64,000 bases of DNA, taken from Paramecium octaurelia. Taxonomy: Eukaryota > Ciliophora > Oligohymenophorea > Peniculida > Parameciidae. The stretch spans positions 255,990 to 319,989 of the forward strand of contig CAJJDP010000073.1 in NCBI GenBank assembly GCA_905182995.1, read 5' to 3'. The position numbers were made by a program, and so were the translations under genes. This document shows, in pieces, positions 41,268-53,063 of this stretch. The notes beneath the pieces were generated by a model, which saw only the letters and a list, made by a program, of their open reading frames with translations, searched no databases and was not told where the DNA came from. Within the stretch, counting starts at the first letter, position 1, and each line of letters starts with the position of its first letter.

Positions 41268-44057
41268 ATGTTATCTAAAATATTGTTACTATTCTTAGTG
41301 ATTTTGATTAGTTGCGATACTGTATTAGATAAAGCATGCACTTGTAGTCAAATTTAGAATGAAACTGATTGCAAAAGAATACAATGCAAATATGAGAATG
41401 GTTAATGCAAGGACAGAGAGCAGGAAACCTATTGTAAATTGGTTAGCACTATAGCATAATGTCCTGTTAGTGGATGTGCTTTGTATGAAAATGTTTGCTA
41501 AGCATTTGCTGGGTGTACTGCTTATTTGGGTAAAACATTTGATGCTTGTAATAAAATATCGGAGCTGTGCACATCAGATGGTGAAAGATGCGTCCCATTG
41601 TCTACTTGTGATACATACCTCACAAAGACATCATGTTACATAGATAATACTAATTAATATTGTTTTTACGATGAGAGTGATGCTGCAAATCCTAAATGTA
41701 AGACAGTTGCTGCTTGCAAAAATTTACCAATTACTTTAAAAACAAATCAAGCATGCCGATCAAGTATTTCTACATGCACTGTAAATGAAACAAATTCAGG
41801 ATGCATTGATTCAGGTAAGAACTGCAGTGATCAAAAATTAAAATCATAGTGTGTAACTAATTTAGATCAAACTATGGAATGCAAATGGAATGAAACAAGT
41901 AGCACTTGTTATGATTACACTTGTGTAAATGGGAATGGTAAAACAGTTGAGGATTGCCAGAAATACAAAGGAACTTGTGTATTAGCAGAGACATAGGATG
42001 GCACATCTAGTACATGTAAAGATATTGATGAATGCGTCAATTATAAATTTAAGGACACGTGTAAAATAGGAGTTCAAGGAAATTGTCTATGGCTTGTAAC
42101 TTAAGTGGATGGCAAAGATGTTGGAAGGTGTGTTGATTATAATTGTTCTTAAGCCTCTGATGATTACACCAATGATCAATTATGTTTAAAATTCTTAGCC
42201 AGCTGCACAATTGATGATGATGGTCTTGGATGCAAAATGAGAGAAGCAGAATGTTCATCTTATTAACAAGTCTCTTAATGTGTTTCAACAATAGATGGAT
42301 CCTAATGTTATTGGAATAAGACTAAATAAGTCTGTGTTAGTTATGATTGTGATAATGCATAAGTTGATACCTATACTTCTGAAAATTGTAATAAATTTTT
42401 AAGTATTTGCACTGCTAACATTGGATAAACTCAATGCGTTAAAAAGTAATGTACAGATGCATTAACTTCACAATTATGTACTAAATTAGGATCATGTATT
42501 TGGTAAGACAACAAATGTGTATCATATACTTGTGCTAATGCCCCAACAACTTTGACTACTGATGATGCCTGTAGCAAATTTTTAGATAAATGCTATACAA
42601 CTGGAGCAGGTTGTTCATTAAATGGAACTTGTACTGATATGAAAACAGAATCTGCTTGTAAAACAGATTCATAAAATCAAAAATGCATTTGGTTAAGTTC
42701 TGCATGCAAAGTCAAGGCTTGTTCCGATCTTGTCTATTATAGTCATTCAGAATGCAACGACTAATTAGATACGTGTACTTCTGATGGGACAAAATGCATT
42801 AGTTAAGCAGCCAAATGTACTGACTATAAGCTTTCACTAAGTTGTGTTATTTCAAAAGAGGGACCTTGTTTATGGATTGATAGTTAATGTTTCCTATTTT
42901 TGGATTGCACTAGTTTAGCTGGCACAACTCATTAGTTTTGTAATTTAGCAAATAGCAATTGTACAACTGATGGTACGAAATGTGTACCAATTACAAGTTG
43001 TGCAAAAACCCTATAAACTGGATGTTATATTGGTACAGATGGCGATTGTGTAAGAAATCTTGATAAAAACAATAATACAATATGTGAAAAGTTTACAAAA
43101 TGTACTTAGATGAATTTTACTACTCATTTTTAATGTATTCGTGAAAAAAAGACATGCACAGTAAATTCAGATAAAAAAACATGCATGGACTTATCAAGTG
43201 CATGTTCCAATTATACTATACAAGATAACTGTTAAATTACAACAGATAATAAGTATTGTTAATGGGATACAACTACATTGAAATGCAGAGATTAAAAATG
43301 CACTGATATAATAAAGACTACTCATGCAGACTGTTAATTAGCTAATTCTAAATGTACAACTGACACTAGCAAATGCATTGATATCTAAAAATGTGATGGT
43401 TACACTATTAGTGATTTATGTAAATATGGATCAGATGGTGTTTGTATTTATGACACAGTGAATAGTAAATGCAGATTAAAAGTATGCAGTGATATCACAG
43501 ATGTCAAACAATGTACAACCTTAGCCAATTGTTTAGCAGATACATCTAGTTGTGTGGCTAAATCTACATGTGCAGCATATAAGACGGAGAATAGTTGTGG
43601 ATTCGATGGAACTGATGGAGTTTGCACATGGAATAGCAATGCTTGTTCTGTGATGACAAAATGTGAAGATGCCAATTCTTTTGAGAAAGGATGCAAGAAG
43701 AAGTCAGATATTTGCAAATGGACTCCTAAACCTAGCAATGGTGGTTCAAGTTCATGCAAACCTTACACTTGTCAAAGCAAGAATTCAGGTAGTACTTGTC
43801 TCCCTTTGGTTGCCTTTAGTTAAACTGAATATTAGGTTTGTGCAGAAATACAGTTGACTTGTCAATCAGCTAACATTTCAGATCTAACTGAAGACACTTG
43901 TTTTATCAATAGTGCCAAAAGTTATTATTGGGACAAGACCACGAATAAATGTTTAGCTTGCAATGGGACTACAGTGACCAATACTACAGTTATTGACAGT
44001 AGTTATTCTTGGATGGTAGGTACAATATATCTATTAATTGCTTTCGTTATATTTTGA
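41268..44057 (+). CDS. cysteine-rich immobilization-antigen-type surface protein
   Basis: 929 residues, intronless. A signal peptide (MLSKILLLFLVILIS) and a C-terminal hydrophobic tail (MVGTIYLLIAFVIF) fit a GPI-anchored surface protein. In between are over a dozen cysteine-rich repeats of about 60-75 residues with the pattern C-x(6-10)-C-x(3-8)-C ... C-W/Y. Examples are NCLWLVTQV, KCIWLSSACK and GVCTWNSNAC. This resembles Paramecium surface antigen (PSA) domains that coat the cell and cilia. Gln codons TAA/TAG occur throughout. Such genes belong to a mutually exclusive, switchable family in Paramecium, though that regulation cannot be seen here. Confidence 0.85.
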
Positions 44058-44110
44058 CAAATTATTAGACATAATATATTTTTAATTTTAAAATAATTAA
44101 CGATTTTGAA

Positions 44111-44533
44111 ATGGGAGCATGTTCTTCTAGTAAACCAATTTCCAAATAATCAAATTAAGCCAGTAATCGACAAATGTAAGAGGATCCTGCTGTAGTTAAT
44201 AATAATGTAGATGAACCAATATAGGTTGTGATTCAAAATTCAAAATAAGAAGAAGATTTAAATCAAGACAATCAAGATTAAGATAATCAATATCAAGACA
44301 ATCCATAATCAGATATAGATCATTTAGAGATCAACGAGGAAGACAATCACAAATTCATAGATGAAGAATTATTACTAGATAACACTGATGATACTATTCA
44401 AAAGCCTGCAGACACTGCCAATTTCATTAACACTGGATAGACTCTCATGTAACATAGAAACCAAAGTGATGTCAAGGTCTTGCAAAAGTAAAGAATATTT
44501 TAGGTTGGCAAAGAAAACATGTTATTGTCTTGA
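44111..44533 (+). CDS. putative N-myristoylated acidic protein
   Basis: 140 residues, intronless. The N-terminus MGACSSSKPISK has Gly2, Cys4 and Ser5/6, a classic signal for myristoylation plus palmitoylation at the plasma membrane. The rest is acidic and Gln/Asn-rich (EEDLNQDNQDQDNQYQDN), with no folded domain visible. It follows the surface antigen by 53 bp and precedes the next gene by 24 bp. Confidence 0.6.
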
Positions 44534-44557
44534 TATACAAATTTTTTACTTTAATTT

Positions 44558-45651
44558 ATGGATAATTTAATTATTTATGTAATAATAAACAATCTAAGAT
44601 ATCGAAACATAAGCCAATTAGTTATTGGAGAGCGTTTATTAGAGAAAATCCGAATCGATTACCTCTTACAGTAAACTCAAAAGACAAGAAGAAGTAATAA
44701 TAAATAATCCCTTATTTAAATAAGGCATTAGATTTAGGATTTGCATCTGTAGGGTTTCCAGATGAAAGCATGGATTGTGAAGCTGTCTATGAAGTAAGAC
44801 ATTTTATCAACTTAGATTCTGCAACCTGGATTTATCTTCGAAGTAATCGTAAGTAAAAAAAACACAGTCAAAGGAAAGCTAGATGTAATTTTACAAAAAT
44901 TTCTTGCCTTCAGTGATAAATGTCTCACATCCCAACATCAAGTGAGATAAGCTGATTTCTAATAATTCAAAAAATAAAAGCATTTGCTCTCACAATTAAG
45001 TCAAATAAATGTCATGAGAATGAAGGGAGTCATTTATGAATAAGATGTGGTAATGCATTTACATTTAATCTAAGATCGAGGACTTCTCCATTTTCACCTA
45101 TTATATAAACTTTGAGAAAATTCAAGTGGGAGATCATTTGAACGCTGTTCTCATTGATAAAACAAAAATGACAATGTCTTTAAAAAACAAAAGCATCATG
45201 GGAGGCAAATAATGGAGTTTAAAAAGTCTACAAAACCCCTCACATTTTGATAATTGGCTATATTTTAGACTAGGCTATGCTAAATAAATTGGAGTCAATT
45301 TCCAATATTAGATTATGAATGAGGAAGAGAGGCAGAAGGCTCAGGAATCAATCTATGCCAATCTCAAATTCAAAGAAGAAACTGGAATCTTGAAAATGGA
45401 TTATCAGATCGAACAGGATGGATTCTTTCCTAATAAACAGAATTTTCCATTCATGATGCAATCCCTAGGGCTATCTCAGAATACATCATTCACAAATAGA
45501 AACAATTTAAAAACATTCATGAAGATCAATTTAGATCATAGAAGGCGTTTATATTAAATTATTTATTTTTTCTAGACTTTCAAGTTTGTCTGTCTAACCA
45601 GATATCCAATAGATCTATGTACGCAAACAGAAGAGTCAAAGCAATAATTGA
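44558..45651 (+). CDS. hypothetical protein, 3' end uncertain
   Basis: Starts MDNLIIY, then a 20-nt intron (GTAATAATAA...TCTAAG) leads into SKHKPISYWRAFIRENPNRL. A 22-nt intron (GTAAGACATT...AACTTAG) precedes ILQPGFIFEVIVSKK. Further recognisable stretches are HLLSQLSQINVMRMKGVIYE and DHLNAVLIDKTKMTMSLKNK, and EEERQKAQESIYANLKFKEE. No family is recognised. After HRR near 45545 the frame is unclear and the stop (TGA at 45649-45651) is my best guess. Confidence 0.5.
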
Positions 45652-45751
45652 AAATAATAAAATAAGAGAAATATTATTAATATTCATAAATTCTTAGTCT
45701 ATTCATTTTATTCAATTGTATTTAAATAAATATATTTTTAATTAATTTATT

Positions 45752-47110
45752 ATGCTTCCTAAGTTTTAAAACTCGTTTGCACTAGACAAGAATCTACAAA
45801 CCCTAATTGAATCATTCAATCAATCCCAAAAAAACCCAGGAGCTATTCCCAGAAATCGAATACAAGGTAATTATCCTTACCTTCCTGGCGGTATTAGATC
45901 TGCAACTGGACCTTAAACATTAAGTAAATTAATTTATAACCCATCAAGACATCCTTCAAGAGAAAGTACAATTCACATTGCAATCTAACCCTGCTGTCAA
46001 GTAATTCTGCAATTAGTAATTTATCTAGTACAATCTTCTTAAACGATCAATAAGACATCATATTAAAATTCTAACTTGGAATTAGAATTTTACAAATCGT
46101 CACTCTTGATAAACCAGTAAGAGATTAAAAAGAAGAGGAGTAAAATATTAATCACTTTTTACCATAAACATATCCCTATCAACCAGTGTCCAGACTAAAA
46201 ATTGAATTCAAATTGGAAGAGACAGATGAAATTGAAGTCAATGGAAATGATAATATGGTAACCATCTTCACCAAAGCCTCAATCAAATAACAAAAGAATG
46301 ACTAAAATAAAAAGTAGATCTAATGTCTACATTAAGAGATTGCAAGTAAATCAAATCATTGATCAATAGGTAAAAATGAAACCCAAACCCAAACTGTTTA
46401 AATTGTAATGAAATTCTAAAGAGAATGGTATTTGAAATCTGGAAATAACTTCCTTGCTGCCAAAAAAATTCTCTAAGATTATTTCAAATCTCTATAAATT
46501 CCAAAAACCAAATTCACAGCTTTTGATAATTAAGCACCACCACAAGAATAGTAAGCCCAACCAGAAATAGCTAAAAAATAGCCTATTAAACCAGAAGTTA
46601 GTAAAGAACCAGAAAAAGAATAGGAAGAAGAAGAAATACCTCCAGATGTTTCTGGAAAAGATCTTTAAAACCTATTTCCCTTAGTAAGCGAGGATTTTGT
46701 ATAGAGATAGAGAGAAGCACTAGACAAAAGTAATCAATTCAATTTAAACTTAGAGAATTCCACTCCTGAAGAAAAGATTAAGCGATTATTCGAAGAAGTT
46801 CGCATTAAACAATTCAAATCGCAACCTTATAGTGCTGATAAGAACTTTTTCAAGTGTCCTTATCATAGGTGTTAGAAGGGTTATAAGAGACCTAATTAAT
46901 TGAAGAATCACATGAAATAGAATCATTAAAAGTTGTCAGAAATCGGTTTCACAATTGATGATAATGGAGAATTTAAATACAATGATAAAATTTTAGATTA
47001 TTGTTTACTTTTGTGGAAAGTTTATCCAAATTTTGTTAAATCTGTTATTAATGAAGTATGCATCCCTATTTATTTAGATGAGATAGAGAAAAGAATAGCC
47101 AAGTGCATGA
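45752..47110 (+). CDS. protein with one C2H2 zinc finger
   Basis: 419 residues after introns of 25, 28, 24 and 22 nt, exact frame. The N-terminal half is Pro/Asn-rich (NYPYLPGGIRSATGPQ) with a beta-rich middle. A Glu/Pro-rich linker follows (KPEVSKEPEKEQEEEEIPP). Near residue 355 is the finger FFKCPYHRCQKGYKRPNQLK then NHMKQNH, with Cys-x4-Cys-x12-His-x4-His spacing, a C2H2 variant. A single finger suggests RNA or protein binding as much as DNA binding. Function unknown. Confidence 0.65.
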
Positions 47111-47208
47111 AAAATAAAATATATCATCTATATGACCTTATCTCTTTTTTCTCCTTTTTTCTATATTATTCTTGGTATTAAGTATTCAAAATTTATTTTT
47201 TATAAATT

Positions 47209-49373
47209 ATGTTAAGCAATCTACTAAAGAAAGCTGATTTGTTGGTTGATCCTTACGAATTTAACATTTCTCATAAATAGAAATCCTTAACTCCAATAGG
47301 TTCTAAGATAAATTAATTTATAGGCGGATTCCTGAGTATATTGCTATTAGTTTTCACATCCTTTTATATTATAGGTGTCTTTTAAAGAAGCATCTAAAAT
47401 TAAACAGCCATTTATGCAGGTTCTCAAAGTGATCAAAATGCTGAATTTGTTTTAAGTAATGATAACACAATATTTTCACTTGAAATTTCAACATTAAATG
47501 GGACAATTTTGAATAATAATACAGATGTTAAGGAGTACTATAAAATTATATCCATTAATTTAGTTATTTCACATTAAATGCTTAATATATATAGTAATAA
47601 AGAGTGGAAGGAAAGATAGGATTTACTAGAAATTACAGTCAATTAAATTAAACAAAATGTTCCGAAGAATCCATCTCAAAATTCAATTTCAACTCTGCCT
47701 CTATGACTGAAGAATAGTAAAAGAACTTAATTTGTTTTAATGGCGATTTCACTCTATAAGGCTAATTCTATGAGCCTTATTTTGCTTACATAAAATTGAC
47801 AGTGAGTGTCTGTAATAATCACACAAGCAATTCATGCAAATCAGCTAAGGAAATTGAAGATTTTATAAACAAAGGGTAATAATTGAATAATCAGTAGAGT
47901 CAATGTGGATATGTTCATTAGAGGATCTAAGATTAAACAATCTCTTAATTACACAAATCCGGCGGATATCTTTTCTACAAACATATTTTGGAGATTAACT
48001 ACAGGCATTGGAGATAATGAAGATATTTACATGCAGCCTTTATAAATGGACTTAAGTATCTATTGAATTGTGACATAGGAAAAATTCTGTTTTTCAGTGA
48101 TTTGTTTAATATTGAAGATACTGAAACACTTTACAATAGTTCTGTAGTTTAGAGATAAGAAAGAAGATAAGAACCAATAACAATAAGTTCTGGAGCATCA
48201 CTGTGTACATTTTATTTAAGGTAAGAGTGAATTGCATAATTTAATTAGAGCATCTTCTGACACATCTTATTATTTTGTTAATCAATAGGATCTTCCATCA
48301 ATAATCTTATCAGCTGTATCTGAAGCCACTGCTCTATGTCTAGCTGTAATGCAAACCATAAAAATAGTTTATAAGTATTACAATCAGCATAAGACATTTG
48401 AAATTTTAATGAATTCTGTTTTTAAATTTGATTTCAAAGCCGTGTAACAAAGAAAACAAACTCATATTCATTAATCATAGATTCCTAAAAGATCGAACTC
48501 TGTAGATAGCAAAAATTCGAAAATTTAATTACAACAGGTATTATCCATTAGTAATATTTAGATTTTAGATTATACGATAAATTATTCATTTCATAAATTT
48601 CTTCTTTATTAGATCAGAAGGTTGATAAAAACTATTTTTGGATAGTGCATCCGTTTATCAGATGAAAAAGAGCTAGTTATTTCTTAGATAGCTAAATCTA
48701 AGATAGAACTTGATTTAGATCTGACAAATATTCTTAAAAAACTTTATGAGATTGATTGTTTGAAGTTGTTCTTATTTGATGATGATTAATTGGTGTTGTT
48801 CAATACTTTTAGTTCTCCTGTGTTTTAAGACCATATGTCAGACCAAAAAGAACTATTTGATATTTTGAGAGCTAATGCCAAATAAGTGAGATCAATAAAT
48901 CCACTCTAGTAGCCTAACGCTTAACTGAATCTCGATAACTAGAATCTATATTAATATGCTGCAACATCAACAAGTAATGTAGTTTTGTAGATGTAGTTCC
49001 GATAAATGTACGACTAGCTAAATTGGCAAGGTTTTTCAAAGCTTAATTAGGGGCTGAAAATGCAGAAGATTTGGTAGAAAACTTTTAAAAAGTAACTCAG
49101 AATAAGAACTATAATTGGCAAACAAACAAATAATTAATGCAATTTGCTATGCAGAATTAGAGTTTGTTTCGTTTGGTTCAAAAGAATTATTTTACAGAGG
49201 ATGTTGGACAAAATTAAGATTAATTGAAATAATCAGAATAAAATTTTAAGTTAGAAGTACCAGATGAATTTGATGAGGCTAAGAACAACTCTGAAGCCAT
49301 TGGTAGCAAAGAATCTTTTAAAGATTTAGATATTAATTAATCCCCTGATAGTTTTTAGAATAGGTTACAATGA
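47209..49373 (+). CDS. two-span membrane protein, paralogue of 25393-27434
   Basis: Starts MLSNLLKKADLLVDPYEFNI, then a membrane span (FIGGFLSILLLVFTSFYIIG), an ectodomain with YAGSQSDQN and WRLTTGIGDNEDIYM, a second span near SIILSAVSEATALCLAVMQ, and a cytoplasmic tail. The tail holds ISQIAKSKIELDLDLTNILK and KLYEIDCLKLFLFDDDQLVL, matching the gene at 25393 block by block. It ends SPDSFQNRLQ. Several introns are implied by frame changes in the ectodomain and tail; not all are placed. Role unknown. Confidence 0.6.
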
Positions 49374-49513
49374 TCTTTAATATTTATATATCAGTTTTTA
49401 AGTCGAGAATAATCAAGCACTTTAATAATTCTAATTGTATATGATAATTTAATTGATAACATATATTTCAATATTATGTATAGTAAATTTAATACAAGTA
49501 CAAAATTATTACA

Positions 49514-52147
49514 TCATATATTAAATTCTTAAAATATCTTCAATAGTTTTTATTTATCAGTAGGTTTTGTAGATACATAATTAAATCCGTATTTGATACA
49601 TTTTTCTAAGTCTTTTTTTCCACCATATCCAGTGATAGCTATAATTGGGATTCTCCTCTAAACTTTACATTAATCTTCGAATATTCTGATTTATTTGGCA
49701 CAATCCCAACCATTCATAATAGGCATGTTGATGTCCATCAATATTGCTTTGAATCCAAGACAACAACAATTCTGTATTCTTTTCTATTTGATCTTCTCCA
49801 AAGCTTGGTATCCATTAAATGCCGTTGCGATTTCATACTTCTTATGATGTGAATTCAAATTACGAATTATGTTTGCCAAAATTTCTAAATTGAAATGTTC
49901 ATCATCGACTATCAAAATATCATTGGTATTGCAAGCATCATTTGGGTAGGTTGCCTAATAAATAACAAATCAAAAATGAATACAATTTGTTTAAGTAGGC
50001 TTCTCTTGGTTGGACTCAATCTGACTATTGTTTATTCCTTATTTTCTGATTCAGGAACATCTTGATCGCTGTGATACTTTTTTATCGAATCATAATTTAA
50101 AAAAAAGTAAAACTATGATCCCCCTCCCATTATTGATTCTAAAAATAAACTATTCAACCCTTAAGGACCCATAGCCTTGATAATGTGTTGACAAACACTC
50201 AAACCTAATCCAATCCCAACAGAATCTTTGGATATTTTTGGATCATCATCTACATATAGAAACTAAATACTAAATATGAATTACTTTCTTATTGAGTATT
50301 CCCTTCAATTCTTCCTTCATTCCAATGCCACTATCAATAATTCTTATCTGCACCAACTATTGTAATTTAATCTCCCTAATCTCCTCTAATCCTGAAATGG
50401 AATCCAGCTAAAAATCCCTGCTCACTTGAATTGTTATTCCTCCTTACTATGTGAACTTAATCCCATTTGTTAGTAGGTTAATCAATACTTACTGAAATCT
50501 ATTCTTATCCCCTATGGCTATAATCGTTTCAGAGGGCATTTCTACATTGAGATTTAGTTTCTTCTCCTAACATTGCACTTTGATCAAATCTACACAGAGA
50601 TTGATTGCAATGTTTAAATCAAATTTCTCTACTTTCAACTCAAATTGGTCTTCTAAAATATCTCTGTAATCAAAAAAATCTTAAAGTTTTAATTACATCA
50701 AATTAATGTATTTCAATGACAATTCTAAATTCTTATTAAGTTGTTATATATTATCTATTCTCTCATACGCTTCACTAATGTAGCCATTAACTGCATTAAT
50801 ACTTGTTCTTAATTCATGAGACAATGATCTCATTATAGTTTTCTTGGCTTATTCTAATTTCTTTACTGTATACTATAAAAGCAAAGGACTTAATTCGTTA
50901 ATACAATAAATTTAGTAATCTTGCTCTTCATTCAACACATCACTAATCTGTATCAAATTAACCATCAATCTTACCTTATGGTTAGTACTTGATTATTATC
51001 CAAATCCATCATTAACACATTTAAATTATTCTGTATGTTCAACTAAATTGTGATTGAGGGTTTCTGTATGGTTTGGAGACAATTTCAGATTATCGCAATA
51101 CATAGAATTCTATATATCTTAAACCTTAGAAAATTAACCCAAATTTCTCGAACTTTATTTGCTGAGATTCATGTTATTTGAAGACTTCTTCCTTCTTTTG
51201 GTTTTAGCAGATAGAATAAAGGATTTAGGTTAATGGCTTATTTAAATTTACAAATGAATCGTTGTAACGAAGCTTTTTCTTGAGGAATTAAGCAAATAAT
51301 CATTTGTATTGATATCGCTGAAAATGTCTTTAGATTTCTTTTTCAATGAAGCTGAATTTGGACACATAAAACTCACATTTTATAATGTATTTTGCGATGG
51401 TTATCTTTTAAAATCCACATTAATTATCTTATACTAGTCGTCTGTTATGCCTTCATCATTTATTTAAGGAATGAAGTCAGATATTTGGAATCCATCATTT
51501 TTTATTTCTTCTAAATTTAGATTTCTTATAAAATCAATTTGCTATTATTCTTTGCTCGAATTATTTATGGATTGGGCCAATTCATCACTTACTTGTAATG
51601 TCTAGGCTAATTTCTCAAATAATTAATTAGAATATGTTATCTATTTCGTGTTTTAATCTAAGATGCAAACTGCACTAGGCATTTGCTCAATAATAGATAG
51701 TAGCTTTAACTATTTTATGTAATTTCCAATGAAATGTGATTCCAACTAAGAGTTGTGAATAAAAGCTATTGTACATATTATGCAAACCTCAAGAGTTTCC
51801 AGTTTGTAAAAAAATATTATCGTAAAGCTAAAATATAAATAGAGCAAAATCTTTATTATTATGTTAGAATGGCTATTTACTAGTATCAAATATAGGAAAA
51901 TGAAGATCTTATTTTTTTCCTCATTTTGTACTGCTACCAAGATATAAACCGTAATAAGGCAATATTATATAAGGAAGTAAATCTAGATTTTCTTACAAAA
52001 GGAGTAGATGCATATAATTAGTATCTCTGAGACTATAAAAAGTGTTAATTGTACAATATTCCTCATGTTTTCCATTTCGATAATTTCTACAATTAGGCTA
52101 ATCAACACATAAAAGGCACTAAGAGCAATTGCAGTATGATAAAACAT
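49514..52147 (-). CDS. hybrid sensor histidine kinase with receiver domain
   Basis: Starts MFYHTAIALSAFYVLISLIV with about five hydrophobic helices, then a PAS-like segment (IIEQMPSAVCILDQNTKQI, NQLFEKLAQ). The dimerisation helix carries the phospho-accepting His in MRSLSHELRTSINAVNGYI. The ATPase has the N box (RFQQVLINLLTNGIKFT), IDSGIGMKEELKG and VGIGLGLSVCQHII. The C-terminal receiver has paired acidic residues (ILIVDDEHFNLEI), the phospho-accepting Asp in MDINMPIMNG and Lys in STKPTDK. All catalytic residues are present, so it should be active. Hybrid histidine kinases are absent from animals but known in ciliates. Some introns near 50950-51250 are not placed. Confidence 0.85.
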
Positions 52148-52593
52148 GCTTCTTTTACAAACTAAATCATTATGCTTCCATTAAGAATATTTTGAAGATT
52201 TCAATATTTTTTAATAGTGTGGCCATTGTTTTAAGATTGAGTTTTTTTAAAGCTCCTTCATAAAATTAAGTGGAATTTAATAAATTACTTAAATACATTA
52301 AGACCAACATTCTTGAATATATAACAATATCTCAATTTATTACACAATGTATGCACTTCCCATACATTAAGCTTGATTAACAGTATTGTTTTTATAAAAA
52401 ACTGAAAAATCTCTAAAGATCTCATTTGTTTTTAAATCTCTCTCATAATTTATTGAAATGCTTCAATAATTTGGTTGAATTCATTAAGAACACGAATATT
52501 ATAGATAGAGGTTCTTAATGAATTTTATATAAAACTAAGATATTTAAGAAATTGTTATGTATAATTAGTTAATCTCCTCTGTGTGATGTGAGT
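52148..52593. other. intergenic region with an inverted repeat
   Basis: Between the divergent histidine kinase and the next plus-strand gene. AT-rich; holds a perfect 14-bp inverted repeat (separate entry). No gene is supported. Confidence 0.5.
52478..52524. repeat. perfect 14-bp inverted repeat
   Basis: AATTCATTAAGAAC at 52478-52491 and its exact reverse complement GTTCTTAATGAATT at 52511-52524, with a 19-base loop. It would form a stable hairpin in an otherwise unstructured spacer. Confidence 0.5.
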
Positions 52594-52960
52594 ATGGAAT
52601 AATAGGGCGATGATTTAAGTTATTTATAGAAGAGATCAATTATTGAAATAACAAATTATTTTTAAGATCTATTCTATATAAGATTTTATATAAGATCCAA
52701 CTAGAATAATTGGATAGCCATAGAACAGATTTCTGCTTAAATAGTAAAACTGATTGTTATGAGGATAATAGGCAACGAGATTATTAAGGAATAACATAAG
52801 CTCACAATCAATTTAACAGCACTCTTAAATGAATAAATTAATAAACAACTTTTTGAAAGTTTAATTATATTTTCTGTTAGATTAGTATGGATAGGTTGCA
52901 ATAGAAGACATGTTCTCTTATAGAATTGGTTTCAGATTCAATTGGCTTTGTAATTTCTGA
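52594..52960 (+). CDS. small hypothetical protein
   Basis: 115 residues if a 19-nt intron (GTTAGATTAGTATGGATAG) is removed, giving an exact frame. Starts MEQQGDDLSYLQKRSIIEIT and ends GFRFNWLCNF. The middle is amphipathic (IGNEIIKEQHKLTINLTALL). An alternative 22-nt intron at the end would extend it toward the next gene. Family not recognised. Confidence 0.4.
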
Positions 52961-53063
52961 ATGAATTTCAGATACTGAGATGAAATAAAAGTATAAAAAG
53001 AAATAGAGTTTATAAACCCCGCAAAAACCTTTTTTTAATTTTTTAACGATCAATTATAAAATT

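Noticed and set aside
43448..43759. Minus-strand frame of 103 codons
   Set aside because: Antisense of the cysteine-rich repeats in the surface antigen; no protein-like composition.
52594..53063. Small gene at 52594 fused to the large gene at 53064
   Set aside because: Frames can be joined with an extra 22-nt intron, but the shorter model closes exactly and the ATG at 53064 begins a good N-terminus.
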